From assembly GCA_013339895.1 (NCBI GenBank), contig JABACO010000004.1, positions 2,481,879 through 2,545,878 on the forward strand: 64,000 nt of DNA, in the 5' to 3' direction. The notes under the pieces were generated by a model. It saw only the letters and a program-made list of their open reading frames with translations. It had not been told where the DNA came from and did no database searches. Below, piece after piece: positions 35,046-46,524 of this stretch (position 1 is the first letter of the stretch; the number at the start of each line of letters is the position of its first letter). This DNA comes from Ephydatia muelleri (Eukaryota; Porifera; Demospongiae; Spongillida; Spongillidae). The position numbers and the translations under genes are program-made.

Positions 35046-35605
35046 TAATTTTGAGGGGTGGACCCACACACCCACATGGAAAAAACACTTGTGGGGAAAT
35101 ACCTATAGTAGGAGAAATCCACACAGTAGGGAAAAGACCATTGAAGCACTGCTTGCAACAAGCACAAAGAACACAAAGCTCCGCCACACTCCTCCTGATC
35201 ACACTAACGTCCCCTTCACTTCATGATCTGTTCTCTGGCTAAGGAATATCTCTGCTCTGCTTCCTGTCTGCATTACGTGGAACATAAAACACTGGGAAAA
35301 GCTACCAGTTGTGCACTAAGACTGAACAGTTACGCCCCCTCAATTACTTAAATATCCCACCCACGTGGACACAGCACGCTGCCTGACCAATCAAATTAGG
35401 AGGGAGCTTAGTTTCTTTAACGCCATACATACAACAGAAATATGTATCTCCCTCCCCATGCATTGCTTACATCACCTCCCCCCCCCCCCCCCCCCACACT
35501 CCCCGTACCATCACATGACGTTTGCGTTGTTGTGCACACCTGCAATCACACACGCACAGCCACGTAGAGACACAAAGAACAGGCCAAGTTAGATAACCCA
35601 GACCC

Positions 35606-37321
35606 TTAGACATAACTTCCAAATGGCGCACAAGGGAGGCTTTCACATAGCTGTGTTTGGCTGAGTCCGACTTCCAGCTTGAAAAGTCTGTCCTCTACAC
35701 CGGTTTTGGCTGCTACTGTGGCAAACCTCAGCCCACAAGCTATGCATTTCAAACAATGCTGGGTCAAAACCCATAGCAGCTCCCTGGACCTGAGACCACC
35801 ATTCTTACATAGACGCTCCCTACATTTGTTCTGCACTATCCCCGAAAGAGCTTTGCCTGGGATGAGTGGTCTACCTCGCCCATGCGAAAGTAGCGCTCCA
35901 TCATACCAACTGGGCATGTCACCTGCCCAGTGCATGCGATTACTGTCCGATATTGATCTGTCTTACTAGTCTGAATTTGAACAACCATGCCTTCAGCAGT
36001 AAAGGTAACATCAGCACACCTGAGCATTCACTAGCTCATCACACCGCACGAACCCTGCAAATGCCACAAGACACACTGCCAACAGCCTGACCTGGAGCTG
36101 ACCCAGCAACTTCCACCATGGCTTTCAACACAACTGGTTCCTTCCGAATCTTACGCTTTGCCAAATTGCGTCTTAACCCATCTAATGGGATTTAGTGGCT
36201 GGAGTAGGGTGGATTACCTATTCGGTCAATTATTGATTATTAGTAATATTATTCTATTACGTAGAACAGCAGGTTACCGATTTCAGACTTTCCTTTAGTC
36301 GAAATAACCGATTCTGTTTTTCTTAGTCGCGATTAGTCGATATTCATTTCACTCAGACACAGAAATCGGTAGGAAATTGATTACCTCTTTTATATGCCCT
36401 TCGCTTTTCCCGCCCGTACAAAGGCTTATTAACAGGTTAATTAATTGCTAAAAAGAAACATAATCAACACTTAGTCTGGGGACCCGACTGAAGTTAACCA
36501 TCAGTGCCTCCCTCAAATATTAAATACGCCGTGCACGCGCAGTGGGCACGGCAATTTAAATACGTTCGCGCTTTCTCTGGCAGTCTGCAGTATAGGCACA
36601 TCAATCCCTATCCCTGTGTAGATACTATCTTATAGGGCACGTGAAACTGTTGTTTTAATGATTTAAATTCAGTTGGCATATAAGCAATGAAACTGGCGAT
36701 ACGTGTATTAGGCTAGAGAAACTGTGATTTATCGTACCAGTATGAAAAAAGGAAAAACCTAGGTAATCGTTGGTTATTTAATAGTGCATTAATCGCCAAA
36801 ATCTATTTAATATAAAGATGTTTAATGTATGTGTAGCACCAGCTGATACGATTTCGTTGGACTCCCTCGCATCTTCCAACATAAATCAAAAGATGCTGTC
36901 ATCCAAACTGGATGATTATCAACTTCAGGGCATATTTAACAGGTCCTAGGTCGCTGATAGGGCACACCTATTATCCATCTCTGTCCCCCATTCCTCTTCT
37001 TGGCTTTCGGTTGTGCCATCAGAAGGCCTTGGGCTCCATTTCGAACCAAACCAATACAATGTAGCCCTTAAATGGTGGCTAGGTTTAGACACATCATGTG
37101 GCGGCACTCCTTGTCTTGCAACGTCCCAGGTTCTCCAGCGCTGGTGGGCCCCAAGGTATTTCCTTGGTATAGCAATTTGACCTGCTTCTCAGCACCATTG
37201 CTGATTGGGCCAGCCACCTCAGCTCCAGGTCATCTAGCTCAGTAGTGGCCATGCTCCCATTAATAACACACTTGTGTTGGGGAACAAGGGTCAGAGATGT
37301 ATCATCCTCCCAGCTGCACAT
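35606..37321 (-). pseudogene. Tyrosine-recombinase transposon pseudogene, copy 1
   Basis: Minus-strand fragments of a phage-integrase-like tyrosine recombinase. N-terminal part near 37321-37094 (DDLELRWLAQSA). Catalytic-Arg region near 36085-36031 (LAVCLVAFAGFVRCDELVNA). Then VTFTAEGMVVQIQTSKTDQY and VTCPVGMMERYF (36027-35850), TVAAKTGVEDRLFK near 35700, and WKSDSAKHSYVKASLV near 35660, with the expected catalytic tyrosine. The H-x-x-R box reads HSLWAE, so its Arg is lost. At least four frames are needed. About 750 bp of unrelated sequence (36200-36960) interrupt it relative to copy 2. The arrangement fits a DIRS/Ngaro-like or Crypton-like element; I see no reverse transcriptase here. Confidence 0.7.
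36195..36960. other. Insertion of unknown type inside recombinase copy 1
   Basis: Absent from the otherwise parallel copy 2 (junction near 46070). AT-rich, with repeated short words (TTAGTCGAAATAACCGATTC; GTCGATATTC). No coding frame over 60 codons and no clear terminal repeats. Confidence 0.45.
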
Positions 37322-38606
37322 GATTGAAGCTTGCCCCTAGCTACAGTAATTAGGTCCTTCATCACACTCCAAACTTCAGTTAGTTTCTATTCGAGATACT
37401 GTACCACTTGGTCATTTTTCACTCCAGCCCAGTGCTTCCTGCATGACATAACTGTAGAACAACTGATTCCATCAATACAGTGAAGATTAATGCCCTTCTA
37501 TTTACCAGCCCCATTCCAGGAGTCTACTGTCTATTTTTAGGGTAGAGGGCTGTTCTAATTACAAGGTTAACAGTGTGACATTTTCTCTCTGTCGTGAAAT
37601 GCAGCTCCTCCTTGGGTAACAGCCACCTAATGACGACCATTTGGTAACAGCCACCTAATGTTCTGCATTATGTCCATTTTTGTGGACACAATCCCAAATG
37701 TTAAGCTTGCATGAAATATATGGTTAATTAAGAATACAGCATCTACAACATTGTGGCAGATACTCCGATTCTCAGTATGTAAGAAGCAATGTAGACTTGT
37801 AGAATATATATTTTTTTAATTGAAATCTTACAAAACATGCGTTAGGTCCCTCTTCACCGAAAAGATCCCATACAAAGGTCAAGTCGTATTATAAAACAAT
37901 GTGGCTGTTTTACAGGGTTCTGGGTTGGCAGCCACCTGTCTACAAAGGCCATGTATTCTTGGCCTGAAGGAGAAGCTTTAGACAGGTTTCACTGTAACTA
38001 GTTCATCAATGTGTGCAGCTTAGTAATGTGCAGCTTCATAATCCTACGTGCGCATCCAACATGGGATCAACTGTTCCGCCCTTTTAGATCATTTTCTGCT
38101 AGGGAAAGATTTTCATTTAGCACATTTGACAATGCTCTTAAAACCGTGCAATAAATTGGACTTAGCTATGCTGTTGTTTCTGGTGATGGAATCAGTACTT
38201 TTTGGAACCCATCTGACGAGCCTGCAACGAGCAGTCCACACTTACTGGTTGTGTTGTACTCCAAGCCTTAAGTAGCCACATACAAGCACTAATAGAATTG
38301 TGTCGGGCATAAACTTAGAATGGCACATACCAGTTAACAAAGTGTGCTAAATATAGTGACAGGGTTTTTTGTACTCAGGCTGTGCCCATTACAAACCGAA
38401 CCTAGTGGTCATTCATATGCTGTCTTACATAACTGTAGCTTAGCATTCATAAGGTGTCTGGATTCTTATACTGCAATACTAGCCCTGGTGCTGTTGTGCA
38501 AAATATCTCACATCAGTGCAGTTTGATTTTAACTAGGCCATATCTTTCAAGTGCTTTGTATGGACTGTATAAACTATGAATTATCGTACTCTTCACTACC
38601 AAACAG
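37322..38606. other. Recombinase flank plus conserved TRIM-NHL 5' flank
   Basis: 37330-37700 continues the recombinase-linked repeat (AACAGCCACCTAATG occurs twice in a row near 37620-37665). 37900-38606 matches the 5' flank at 46980-47685 and 7740-8436. Ends with an acceptor-like CACTACCAAACAG at 38606. Confidence 0.55.
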
Positions 38607-38613
38607 TGTGGTT

Positions 38614-40816
38614 ATGGAGAAACCCTTTCCACACATTACCTGTGGTGTGTGCTCCAAGCCCTACAATGACCCAAGAATGCTATCATGTTTGCACTCCTTC
38701 TGTCTACAATGTCTCTATCATGAGATAGAGAAAAGTGGTTCCCAACAAATGTTCCAATGTCCCATCTGTGAACGAAACACCAGCATCCCAGTGGGAGGGG
38801 CCAGTGTTCTCCCTCAGAACCTCCATCTTGGATTTGAAGTAGAGGTAGCAGGGTACATGTCCAAGATGGTGAACAACAGTGAGGTGTGTTGTGATGAATG
38901 TGTGGATGAACGCAATGGCCTTGCAGTGGTGTTCTGTTGTATGTGTCGCCAGTTCCTGTGCAAGCTCTGTCGTGACCACCATAGTAGCAGCCGAAGATTT
39001 TCTAAGCACAAAATTGTTCTACTGGACCAGGAGGGAGCCAGACAACTGCACACCACCATGAAGCCAAGAGATCATTACTGCTCTCAGCCTAACCATGGGA
39101 ACAATAACTTGAATTTTTATTGTGAGACTTGTAGCTTGCTGGTATGCCTTCGCTGCACTACAGCTACCCACAAAACCCACACTGTGAAGGAAATATGCAC
39201 GGTAGCAAAGACCCATCAAATAGAAATCACAGGAGCACTTGAAGATGCAAAAGAGGGTAATGGCAAAGCTGACTGGAGCCATGGATGAAAATAACAGGAT
39301 GATAGAACAAGTGGAGATTTCCAAAAGAAATGCTTCATTGGCCATCAACCAAGCCTTTGAAACACTCCAACAAACATTGGAAGAAAGGAAAAAGACACTA
39401 TTGTCAGAGTTGGAGGCCATTTCACTGTCCAAGACAACAGCTCTGACCCTCCAGAAGGAACAGTTTGAGAAGATGGTTGGAGACATTGGTCACTACACTG
39501 ATATGGCATCCCAGATCCTGCAGACCCACACTGACCATGAGATTGTGGCATTGGGAGGACTCATACCCACTGAACTGCAGGCCACCCTGGAGAGGGTCCA
39601 GACCATTTCCCTCACTCCAAACCAACACAGCAACATAACTGTGTCTGTGCAAACAGATGATCTTACACGACAACTGTCGAAATTAGGAAATTTGTTTGAG
39701 TTTTACCTTTCTCCATCTTCAAGCACATGGATGTCCACATCAGTAGCCAAGGTGGGGACCAGGTACAACGTAACAATACAAAGCAAGACCTCAGAGGGGG
39801 AGGAGTACCCACATGGTGGTATAGAGGTGAAGGGTGAGATGAGGTCCAAGACCCATAATGGAGCAGTTGTGTATGGAGAGGTGGAGGACCACAGGGATGG
39901 TACCTATACCATCACCCTCACCCCTCAAACTGCTGGTCCTCACCAGATCCTCATCACAATGGATGGTCAGCATGTACAGAATAGTCCTGATGACCTTGAT
40001 GTGTGGCCTAAAGGCCCTAAACGTGACTACCATATCTTATGTAATGCCCAACAAGTGATCCAGTGTAATAAGCCTAGATGTGTAGCCATCCATGACAATG
40101 GAGACATCTATGTAGGGAGTGAGGATCACCACATTTATGTGTTTGATCAAACAGGTCAACTGAAGAATACCATAGGTAGAAGGGGAAGAGGTGATGGTCA
40201 GTTCTCTTCTCCATCTGGTATATCCATCAAGGGAGATGTGTTGTATGTTGCTGATACTTACAACCATTGTGTACAGAAGCTGACATCAAGTGGAATGTTC
40301 CTTCATCAGTTTGGTCAGCAGGGATCAGGTCAGGGACAGTTCAATCAGCCAAGGGCTTTCATCATTGACTCCAACAACAAACTGATTGTCTCTGACTTTT
40401 ATAACCATAGGATACAAATATTCAATGAAAATGGAGGTTGGTTATTAACCATAGATGGTAAAGGCTCAGGCAATCATAGTTTTCAGTCTCCATGGGGTCT
40501 TGCCTTGGACCCTCAGGGAAACATTCATGTTGCAGCCTATGGTTCAAACACTATCAAAGTGTTTACCAAAGAAGGTGTCTATGTCAGGATGTATGGTGAT
40601 TCTAATTGTCCCATTGGAATAGCCATTGATGATGAAGGTTACAGCCTTGTCAGTGAGTGGGATGGCAATTGTCTCTCCATCTATGATCCTGAAGGGAACA
40701 AGATCCACACAGTGGGGAATCTGAAGTATCCCCGTGGTACTGCACTAGATCCCAGAGATGGCAGTGTGTTCATTGCTAACTATGGTGCTGACACTGTATT
40801 GAAGTATTGTGTTTGA
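38614..40816 (+). CDS. TRIM-NHL protein, copy 3 (one-base frameshift)
   Basis: Same architecture as the intact copy: RING (CGVCSKPYNDP to CPICERNTS), B-box 1 with all expected ligands (FLCKLCRDHH), B-box 2, coiled coil, filamin domain and NHL propeller, ending LKYCV at 40816. The frame 38614-39288 and the frame 39239-40816 join if one G of the GGG at 39255-39257 is extra; copy 5 has GG there. With that base ignored, the product would be about 733 residues. It is nearly identical to copy 5, so the two duplicated recently. Either a sequencing error in a G run or an early pseudogene. The filamin-NHL linker has an added WPKGPKRDYH, shared only with copy 5. Confidence 0.85.
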
Positions 40817-41147
40817 AAAGTGAATGTGATGTAATGTGCATTACTGTGATACTCGTAGAACATTTTCAAGTGGATGTGATGTAAATATGTGAACATGATT
40901 GGTATTAAAGTTAATATGGTCAACCGTATTGAGAAATGTGCAGCTTCTATGTTGTAAGTCAGTTACACTATTCAATGAATGTTGTAAATCAATATAATTA
41001 TCTCCATATGTGATATTGATATCTGAAGCAAAATTGGGCAACTATGTTAAGTTCTGTTAGTAGGGGTTGGAATACATGGCTTGTTCATTGACACTCTTAG
41101 ATTGTGCATTTGGATGGTTTGTGTTATTCTCTGAACAATTTGAGTGA

Positions 41148-41702
41148 GTGTTGGACCAAACCACAGAGTTTATTTAGGTTGAAGCGCTTCAACCGAAATA
41201 TACTCTGTGGTTTGGTCCAACAGTGAAATATGACCTTACACATTTCCAACACCATGCCCCAGCCCATCCCATCGTTTTCCCAGAACCAAACTTTGCTAAC
41301 TATTTCTACATTACATGAAGTACTTGTTGTGAAGTTTTGGTGAGATATCATAATGGCCCCTTTGCACAGTGGACAAATCAACACATTAAATGAATATTAA
41401 ATTTAACCCTCTCAATCCTATGATGAACTTTTTGCATAACAATGAGGTACCCATAAGTACCTTTGAACATGAAGCAATATGTATATGCTGACCCTGAAGA
41501 TAACTATGTACTAGGGCAACAAACTCACAAAGGTCACCAAAAAATTAAATATTCAGAGGGCCATATTTTGTAAACAAACATCATTGAGTACGCAATACTT
41601 TGTAAAAGTGCATAGTACATCATGCCCAACAAATATGGGAAGTGGTAAGTAAATCTGAGAACATGACCCAAAATCAGTGGTTGAATTGACATGGAATGAC
41701 CC
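41148..41702. mobile_element. Foldback element, right half plus central hairpin (module B)
   Basis: Starts with a hairpin, TTGGACCAAACCACAGAG...CTCTGTGGTTTGGTCCAA, centred on the perfect palindrome GGTTGAAGCGCTTCAACC at 41178-41195. It then runs through a TTAACCCTCTCAATCC motif at 41404 to the end, AATTGACATGGAATGACCC. Relative to the copy at 58042-58832 it lacks the left arm. No protein-coding frame. Confidence 0.7.
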
Positions 41703-41934
41703 TGTCTTTTGTCAGCACGTCTGGTTCCTTGACAGTGACATAAACATTTATAGTGGTTGGAGAACAGCTGAAATAGACCTTTGTGTGTTGTGTGTGACTG
41801 TTGTAATCTGGTGTGGGAGTTGTGTTTGTAGTTCTATTTTCTGCTTTGACGTTTTAATCCAGAAGGGTTTTCCGGTTTCTGGGAGGGTTTGTGGATCCCT
41901 AAATATAAAAGTGTCTAGCCCTCAGTGCTGTAAT

Positions 41935-42107
<173 letters not shown>

Positions 42108-42302
42108 AATGTTTAATCATTCATTCTGGAGTTGTAAATTAAGAAACATATGCAAATGATTAAATGCAAATAACTTTCAAGGCAGTGTTAATCAGACGTC
42201 GAACACTTCCTACCTTTGCTGACCTCTAAGTGTTGTATTATTACTATTTTTAATATAACATAAAATTACATGTACTGATGTTTTAAAAAGGTAATAGAGT
42301 AA

Positions 42303-42311
42303 TCACGTGAC
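42303..42311. promoter_or_regulatory. TCACGTGAC E-box before LRR copy B
   Basis: Palindromic CACGTG core 115 bp before the chosen ATG, identical in context to the sites at 26082 and 59368. Confidence 0.45.
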
Positions 42312-42425
42312 ACTAAAGTGGGACTTGGCAGATGATTATCGCCTCCCGCCCCCACACGATCTTCATATCCGGAAGTTGTGATCAATACAGCAAGCATCAA
42401 CATTTTCCAGGAGCCTGGGTGTGGC

Positions 42426-44301
42426 ATGTGTACAAAGGGCCAAGTCGTTTCCTTGAAAGAACAGTGTCGGCAATGGATTCTGTCGAGGTTCTTCGAATTC
42501 TCGGACTTGGAAATATCCAGCGTACCTTGCGGGTTGAGACGAAAGATACTCCCCCTCGATAGACTCTCACTTGTGGACCTGTGGAGGCTCGAGAAGCGGA
42601 GGCTTACGGAAGGAATGGACGTTAACTATTTATGGAACCAGGTGGTGGCGGTAAAAGGCGTCTCCCTGTACGGATTAGATTTCGTTCATTTCTACGATAT
42701 ACAGCCTCCGAAGTGTAAGGCTAATTTTAACCATTCCATTGGCGGCAAGGATATTTGTTTTCAAAGGCTGTGGAAAGATCTTGAAAATTTTAGCCAACGC
42801 AGAGGCATGCTGCAACCCATCCACGTCTTGTTGTTCTCCACACCTTCGGGAGGGATGAAAGACGTGCCGCCCGAATTCATGCTGACCGATACCCAACCTC
42901 GACTCTACATTGCACAAATGGCCTTGAAGCTTGTGGTGGATTGCGGATATCTACCGTCCTTCTTATCTTACGGTCCATTGATGGACGTCCTTCAATCTAA
43001 GGAGAACGTCGAGATTATGAAGCACTTGACGAGTCAAGTGATAGGGGTAAATGCACCGTGTGAAAAAATGAACGATGAGTGGTTCGAAAGGGTTCTGTCA
43101 AATTCAATGCCAACTTTAAAATTGAGCTTGCATTATGACACGCTGTCTAATATTCACGATCACGTACTAAAGTGTGGGGCGAGGAAGAAATTAGATGAGC
43201 TAATAATCCGTCTTAAGGATGAACAAAAGACAACTGGAAGTGACGAATTGACTACCTTCACTACCAGAGTCCTTCAATCGCATTCCAGTCATCTTCGACT
43301 CTTGGAAATAACCAGTTTGCACCCTTCTCACATGGGTATGTCAGGAAGAGGAGCTGTAACTTCAATATCTTCCGCTTCTTCTCTGTTGTGGTTCCTACAA
43401 CAGCCACACTTCTCATGCCTAAAGTTGTCAGGTGTAATCAGCACCACAGTGGGAAAATCCCTCATTTTTACCTTCCTTTCAACACCATGTACCTCCCAAC
43501 AACGTCTGGAACTAAGCAGTATGGTCCCAGAGACAGCTGACAGCTCAGTACAAAGTTTGCCTGTGAATAACGACTACTACCTGCTAAAAAGTCTACTCAT
43601 CGACAGCACATGCATGGCACATGCAAAAATGCTTAGTCTGAATAAGTATCTGCTAAATAACCGTGCTGTTGAGCAGTTTTACAACAAACATTACCAGCCT
43701 GCATGTGCTAGAAAAAGAAGTGATTTGACCTCGTGGCTTTTCAAACTCCCAAACTTGAAGGTTGGCACTCTACAGTTGTACGATTATGATACCAATTGTA
43801 CCAACATCACTGTCCCCAGCACCGTGTGCATTGAGACACTGAAGGTCTTTATGGTCTTCAAATTCCACAATGATACCTATTCTATTTGGACCTACCCTCT
43901 GTTTGTATCAGCTATGCAACTTCCTTCCCTCTGCAAGTGTATCTGGGACATCAGAACAAGCACTGCACTAGAGAAAGGTGCTATACATTTTTGCAACCTT
44001 TCAGAGATCCTGTTAAATCATAAAGACTTGACTTTGATGAAATTAGAAGAGTTGACAATTAGTATTGACCAACAGTGCATTTGAAATAACGAGACAGAAG
44101 AGCAAAGTGACTGCTATCCTCCCAAAGCTAAAATTTATGTTTTTCACACGTGCCAGTCTCCTGGGTGAAACTATTCTGACTTTCAAATCAGACGATGAAA
44201 AGACTGTTGTTGAAGATGATGACCATTTTCAGGCTTTTTATTGTAATCAGAACAATTTTGACGTATTGTATTGTTGTTGCAGCTGGGATGTGAAAGAATA
44301 A
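42426..44301 (+). CDS. Putative Cullin-2 substrate receptor: BC-box/Cul2-box LRR protein, copy B
   Basis: Best copy of a family of three. From the first ATG the N-terminus has SLKEQCRQWI at residues 9-18, an exact fit to the BC-box SLxxxCxxxI that binds Elongin C. VPCGLRRKI follows at 33-41, fitting the Cul2-box consensus hydrophobic-P-x-x-hydrophobic-x3-hydrophobic. The body has irregular leucine-rich segments: KKLDELIIRL, SHLRLLEITSL, PHFSCLKLSGV, YLLKSLLIDST, PNLKVGTLQLYDY, MKLEELTISI. Members of this type (LRR-1, PRAME, LRRC41, ZYG11) recruit substrates to CRL2 or related ligases. The specific family is not identified. The frame is open to 44084; an 11-bp deletion near 44069 relative to copy C then shifts it, and the homologous tail continues in another frame to 44301. 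The unshifted protein would be about 625 residues. It may be functional with a shortened C-terminus. An upstream GTG-led extension in the same frame is not needed. Confidence 0.6.
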
Positions 44302-44531
44302 AAACCTGTGTGATCCATGTTTGAATTGGTTCACTTCTCATTCAGTGTTTTAGATGTATAAAGGTCTGGGTCCCACAGATCCATTCACATATTATAACGC
44401 ATCACTCTTTCTGTTGCCAAATCGTCAGCGACGTCAACCGCACCATCGTCTTCTATTCTGTGTCCGTTGTACTAAGTCAGTTCCAATAATCAATCATGTA
44501 TGGAATATATTTAAAAACGGCTTTCGTTACT

Positions 44532-45402
44532 ATGGAAACGCTGGCTGCCGCAGAAGTCGAGCACGGCAGGAGACGAGGAACGCCCAAGTCCATCCGTACG
44601 GGGCTAAACACGTTGTTATTTATGCACATTAACGTGGCTGAGTGCTTTGTCTCTCCCTTTTTAGCATCCGAGGAACTTGTGACCGAAAACCCAAGAAAAG
44701 GGCAGGTGAGATTCGCCGCACTGTGTCGTTAACATTTTTACGCTCCGATATTACAGACTCTCGTGATTCCCCATGCCGAATGGATGCGAATAACGGCATC
44801 GCTGACTTCCACCGACAAGAAGGTGGAGGGCCAGGGCCGATGCGCGCAAGTCCATGCACGAGGCTTCAAAGGCGATGGTGAAAAGTTGGGATAACACCAT
44901 CGAGGTGGGTACATAAGGAGATGTTTGGGACGCCTGCATGCACAGTATTTTCGGTATTCTCTCAGGGTCAGCGACAAAAGCGTCTAGAAGCTCGCAAGTT
45001 GCGAGAAGAGAAGGAGGAAGCGGAGAAAGTCAAGATCGACATCGAAGAAGCCAAGTTTCAGGCAAACAAGCGCAAGGAGGCCATTGAGAAGGCCAGGACC
45101 ATGGTCTACTACCAGACCGACCGAGTCAAAACCTTTCACGTGAGTAATACAAGCTAGGTTGTTGGCTTGTACATCGCAAAGATAGTACATTATATTAATC
45201 ACTGTGTATTACGTTATCGTACTTTAGATATTTCATGATCAGTGTTTGCGCTCCGCACTTTTATACGCTCTGCAATATTATCTAGGGAGCTTTGGTGTTA
45301 GCCGAGGTCCTTCGAGAAAGGGAGGCACAGCTAAAACTAAAGCAAGCGAAGGAAGAGAGAACGAAACACATCAGCGATAAAAACGTACAAGTTCAAGAGC
45401 AG
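44532..45402 (+). pseudogene. CFAP210: CFAP210 5' partial copy (module B)
   Basis: Copies of the first five exons of the gene at 61619: 44532-44595, 44665-44705, 44757-44904, 44966-45139 and 45286-45402, with splice sites kept. Exon 3 has an 8-bp deletion in the KKVEEAKAR region, which shifts the frame. The ATG of the parent is lost through a 6-bp deletion, although an upstream ATG (METLAAAE) is in frame. Homology ends at about 45428, where the recombinase-linked repeat begins; exons 6-9 are missing. Confidence 0.85.
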
Positions 45403-45519
45403 GTAGCAATTGATAAGATCGGGGTGACGTCACATGACGTTTGTGTCATTGTGCACACATGCAATCACACACGCACAGCCACATAGAGACACAAAGAACA
45501 GGCCAAGTTAGATAAACCA

Positions 45520-46520
45520 GTCCCTTAGACATAACTTCCAAATGGCGCTCAAGGGAGGCTTTCACATAGCTGCGTTTGGCTGATTCCGACTTCCAGCTTG
45601 AAAAGTCAGTTCTCTACACCGGTTTTGGCTGCTGCTGTGGCAACCCCAGCTCGCAAGCTATGCATTCCAAACAATGCTGGGTCAAACCCCTTAACAGCTC
45701 CCTGGAGCTAAGACCACCATTCTTACATAGACGCTCCCTATCTTTGCTCTGCACTATCTCCTGAAAGAGCTTTGCCATGGGATAAGTGGTCTACCTCGCC
45801 CATGCGAAAGTAATGCTCCATCATACCAACTGGACATGTCACCTGCCCAGTATGTGCAATAACTAGGGATGCTCCATCCCGATATTGATCTATCTTACTA
45901 GACTGAATTTGTACAACCATGCCTTCAGCATGACAGGTAACCTGCAGCATTCACTAGCTCATCACACCACACGAACCCTGCAAATGCCACCAGACTCACT
46001 GCCAACAGCCTGACCTGGAGCTGACCCAGCAACTTGCGTCTTAACTGATCTAATGGGATTTAGACCCACCTAGCGGCTGGAGCCCAGCCAGCCCCTGTAC
46101 CATGAGATAGCTGCCTCCTCTACTGCAGCCAGCCCCTGTACCATGAGATAGCTGCCTCCTCTACTGCAGCCTTGGACTCAGTGGATTCACTGAGGTGCAA
46201 CACATACAGCACCAGATGAAGCTCCCTGCACTGGGAAGCTTGGCACTCCTTGTCTTGCATCGGCCCAGGTTCTCCAGTGCTGGTAAGCCCCATGGGATTT
46301 CCTTAGTATAGCTATTTGACCTGCTTCTCAGCACCATTGCTGATTGGGCCAGCCACCTCAGCTCCAGGTCATCTAGCTCAGTAGTGGCCATGCTCCCATT
46401 AATAACACACTTGTGTTGGGGAACAAGGGTCAGAGGTGTATCATCATCCCAGCGGCACATGATTGAAGCAATACTATAGCTACAATAAATAGGTCCTTCA
46501 TGAATCATCAGGCTCCAAAC
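45520..46520 (-). pseudogene. Tyrosine-recombinase transposon pseudogene, copy 2
   Basis: Parallel to 35606-37321 but without the 750-bp insertion. Recognisable minus-strand parts: DDLELRWLAQSA near 46380, LVLYVLHLSESTESKAAVEE near 46180 (N-terminal SAM-like domain pattern), the RCDEL arginine region near 45960, VQIQSSKIDQYRDGASLVIA and VTCPVGMMEHYFRMG at 45950-45800, and a decayed C-terminus near 45590. A 42-bp tandem duplication (CAGCCAGCCCCTGTACCATG) lies at 46090-46165. Several frameshifts. Its arrival or duplication truncated the CFAP210 copy. Confidence 0.7.
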
Positions 46521-46524
46521 TTCA

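Noticed and set aside
41400..41425. TTAACCCTCTCAATCC as a piggyBac end
   Set aside because: The motif is piggyBac-like, but it lies inside the foldback arm, and I found no inverted partner at a TTAA on the other side.
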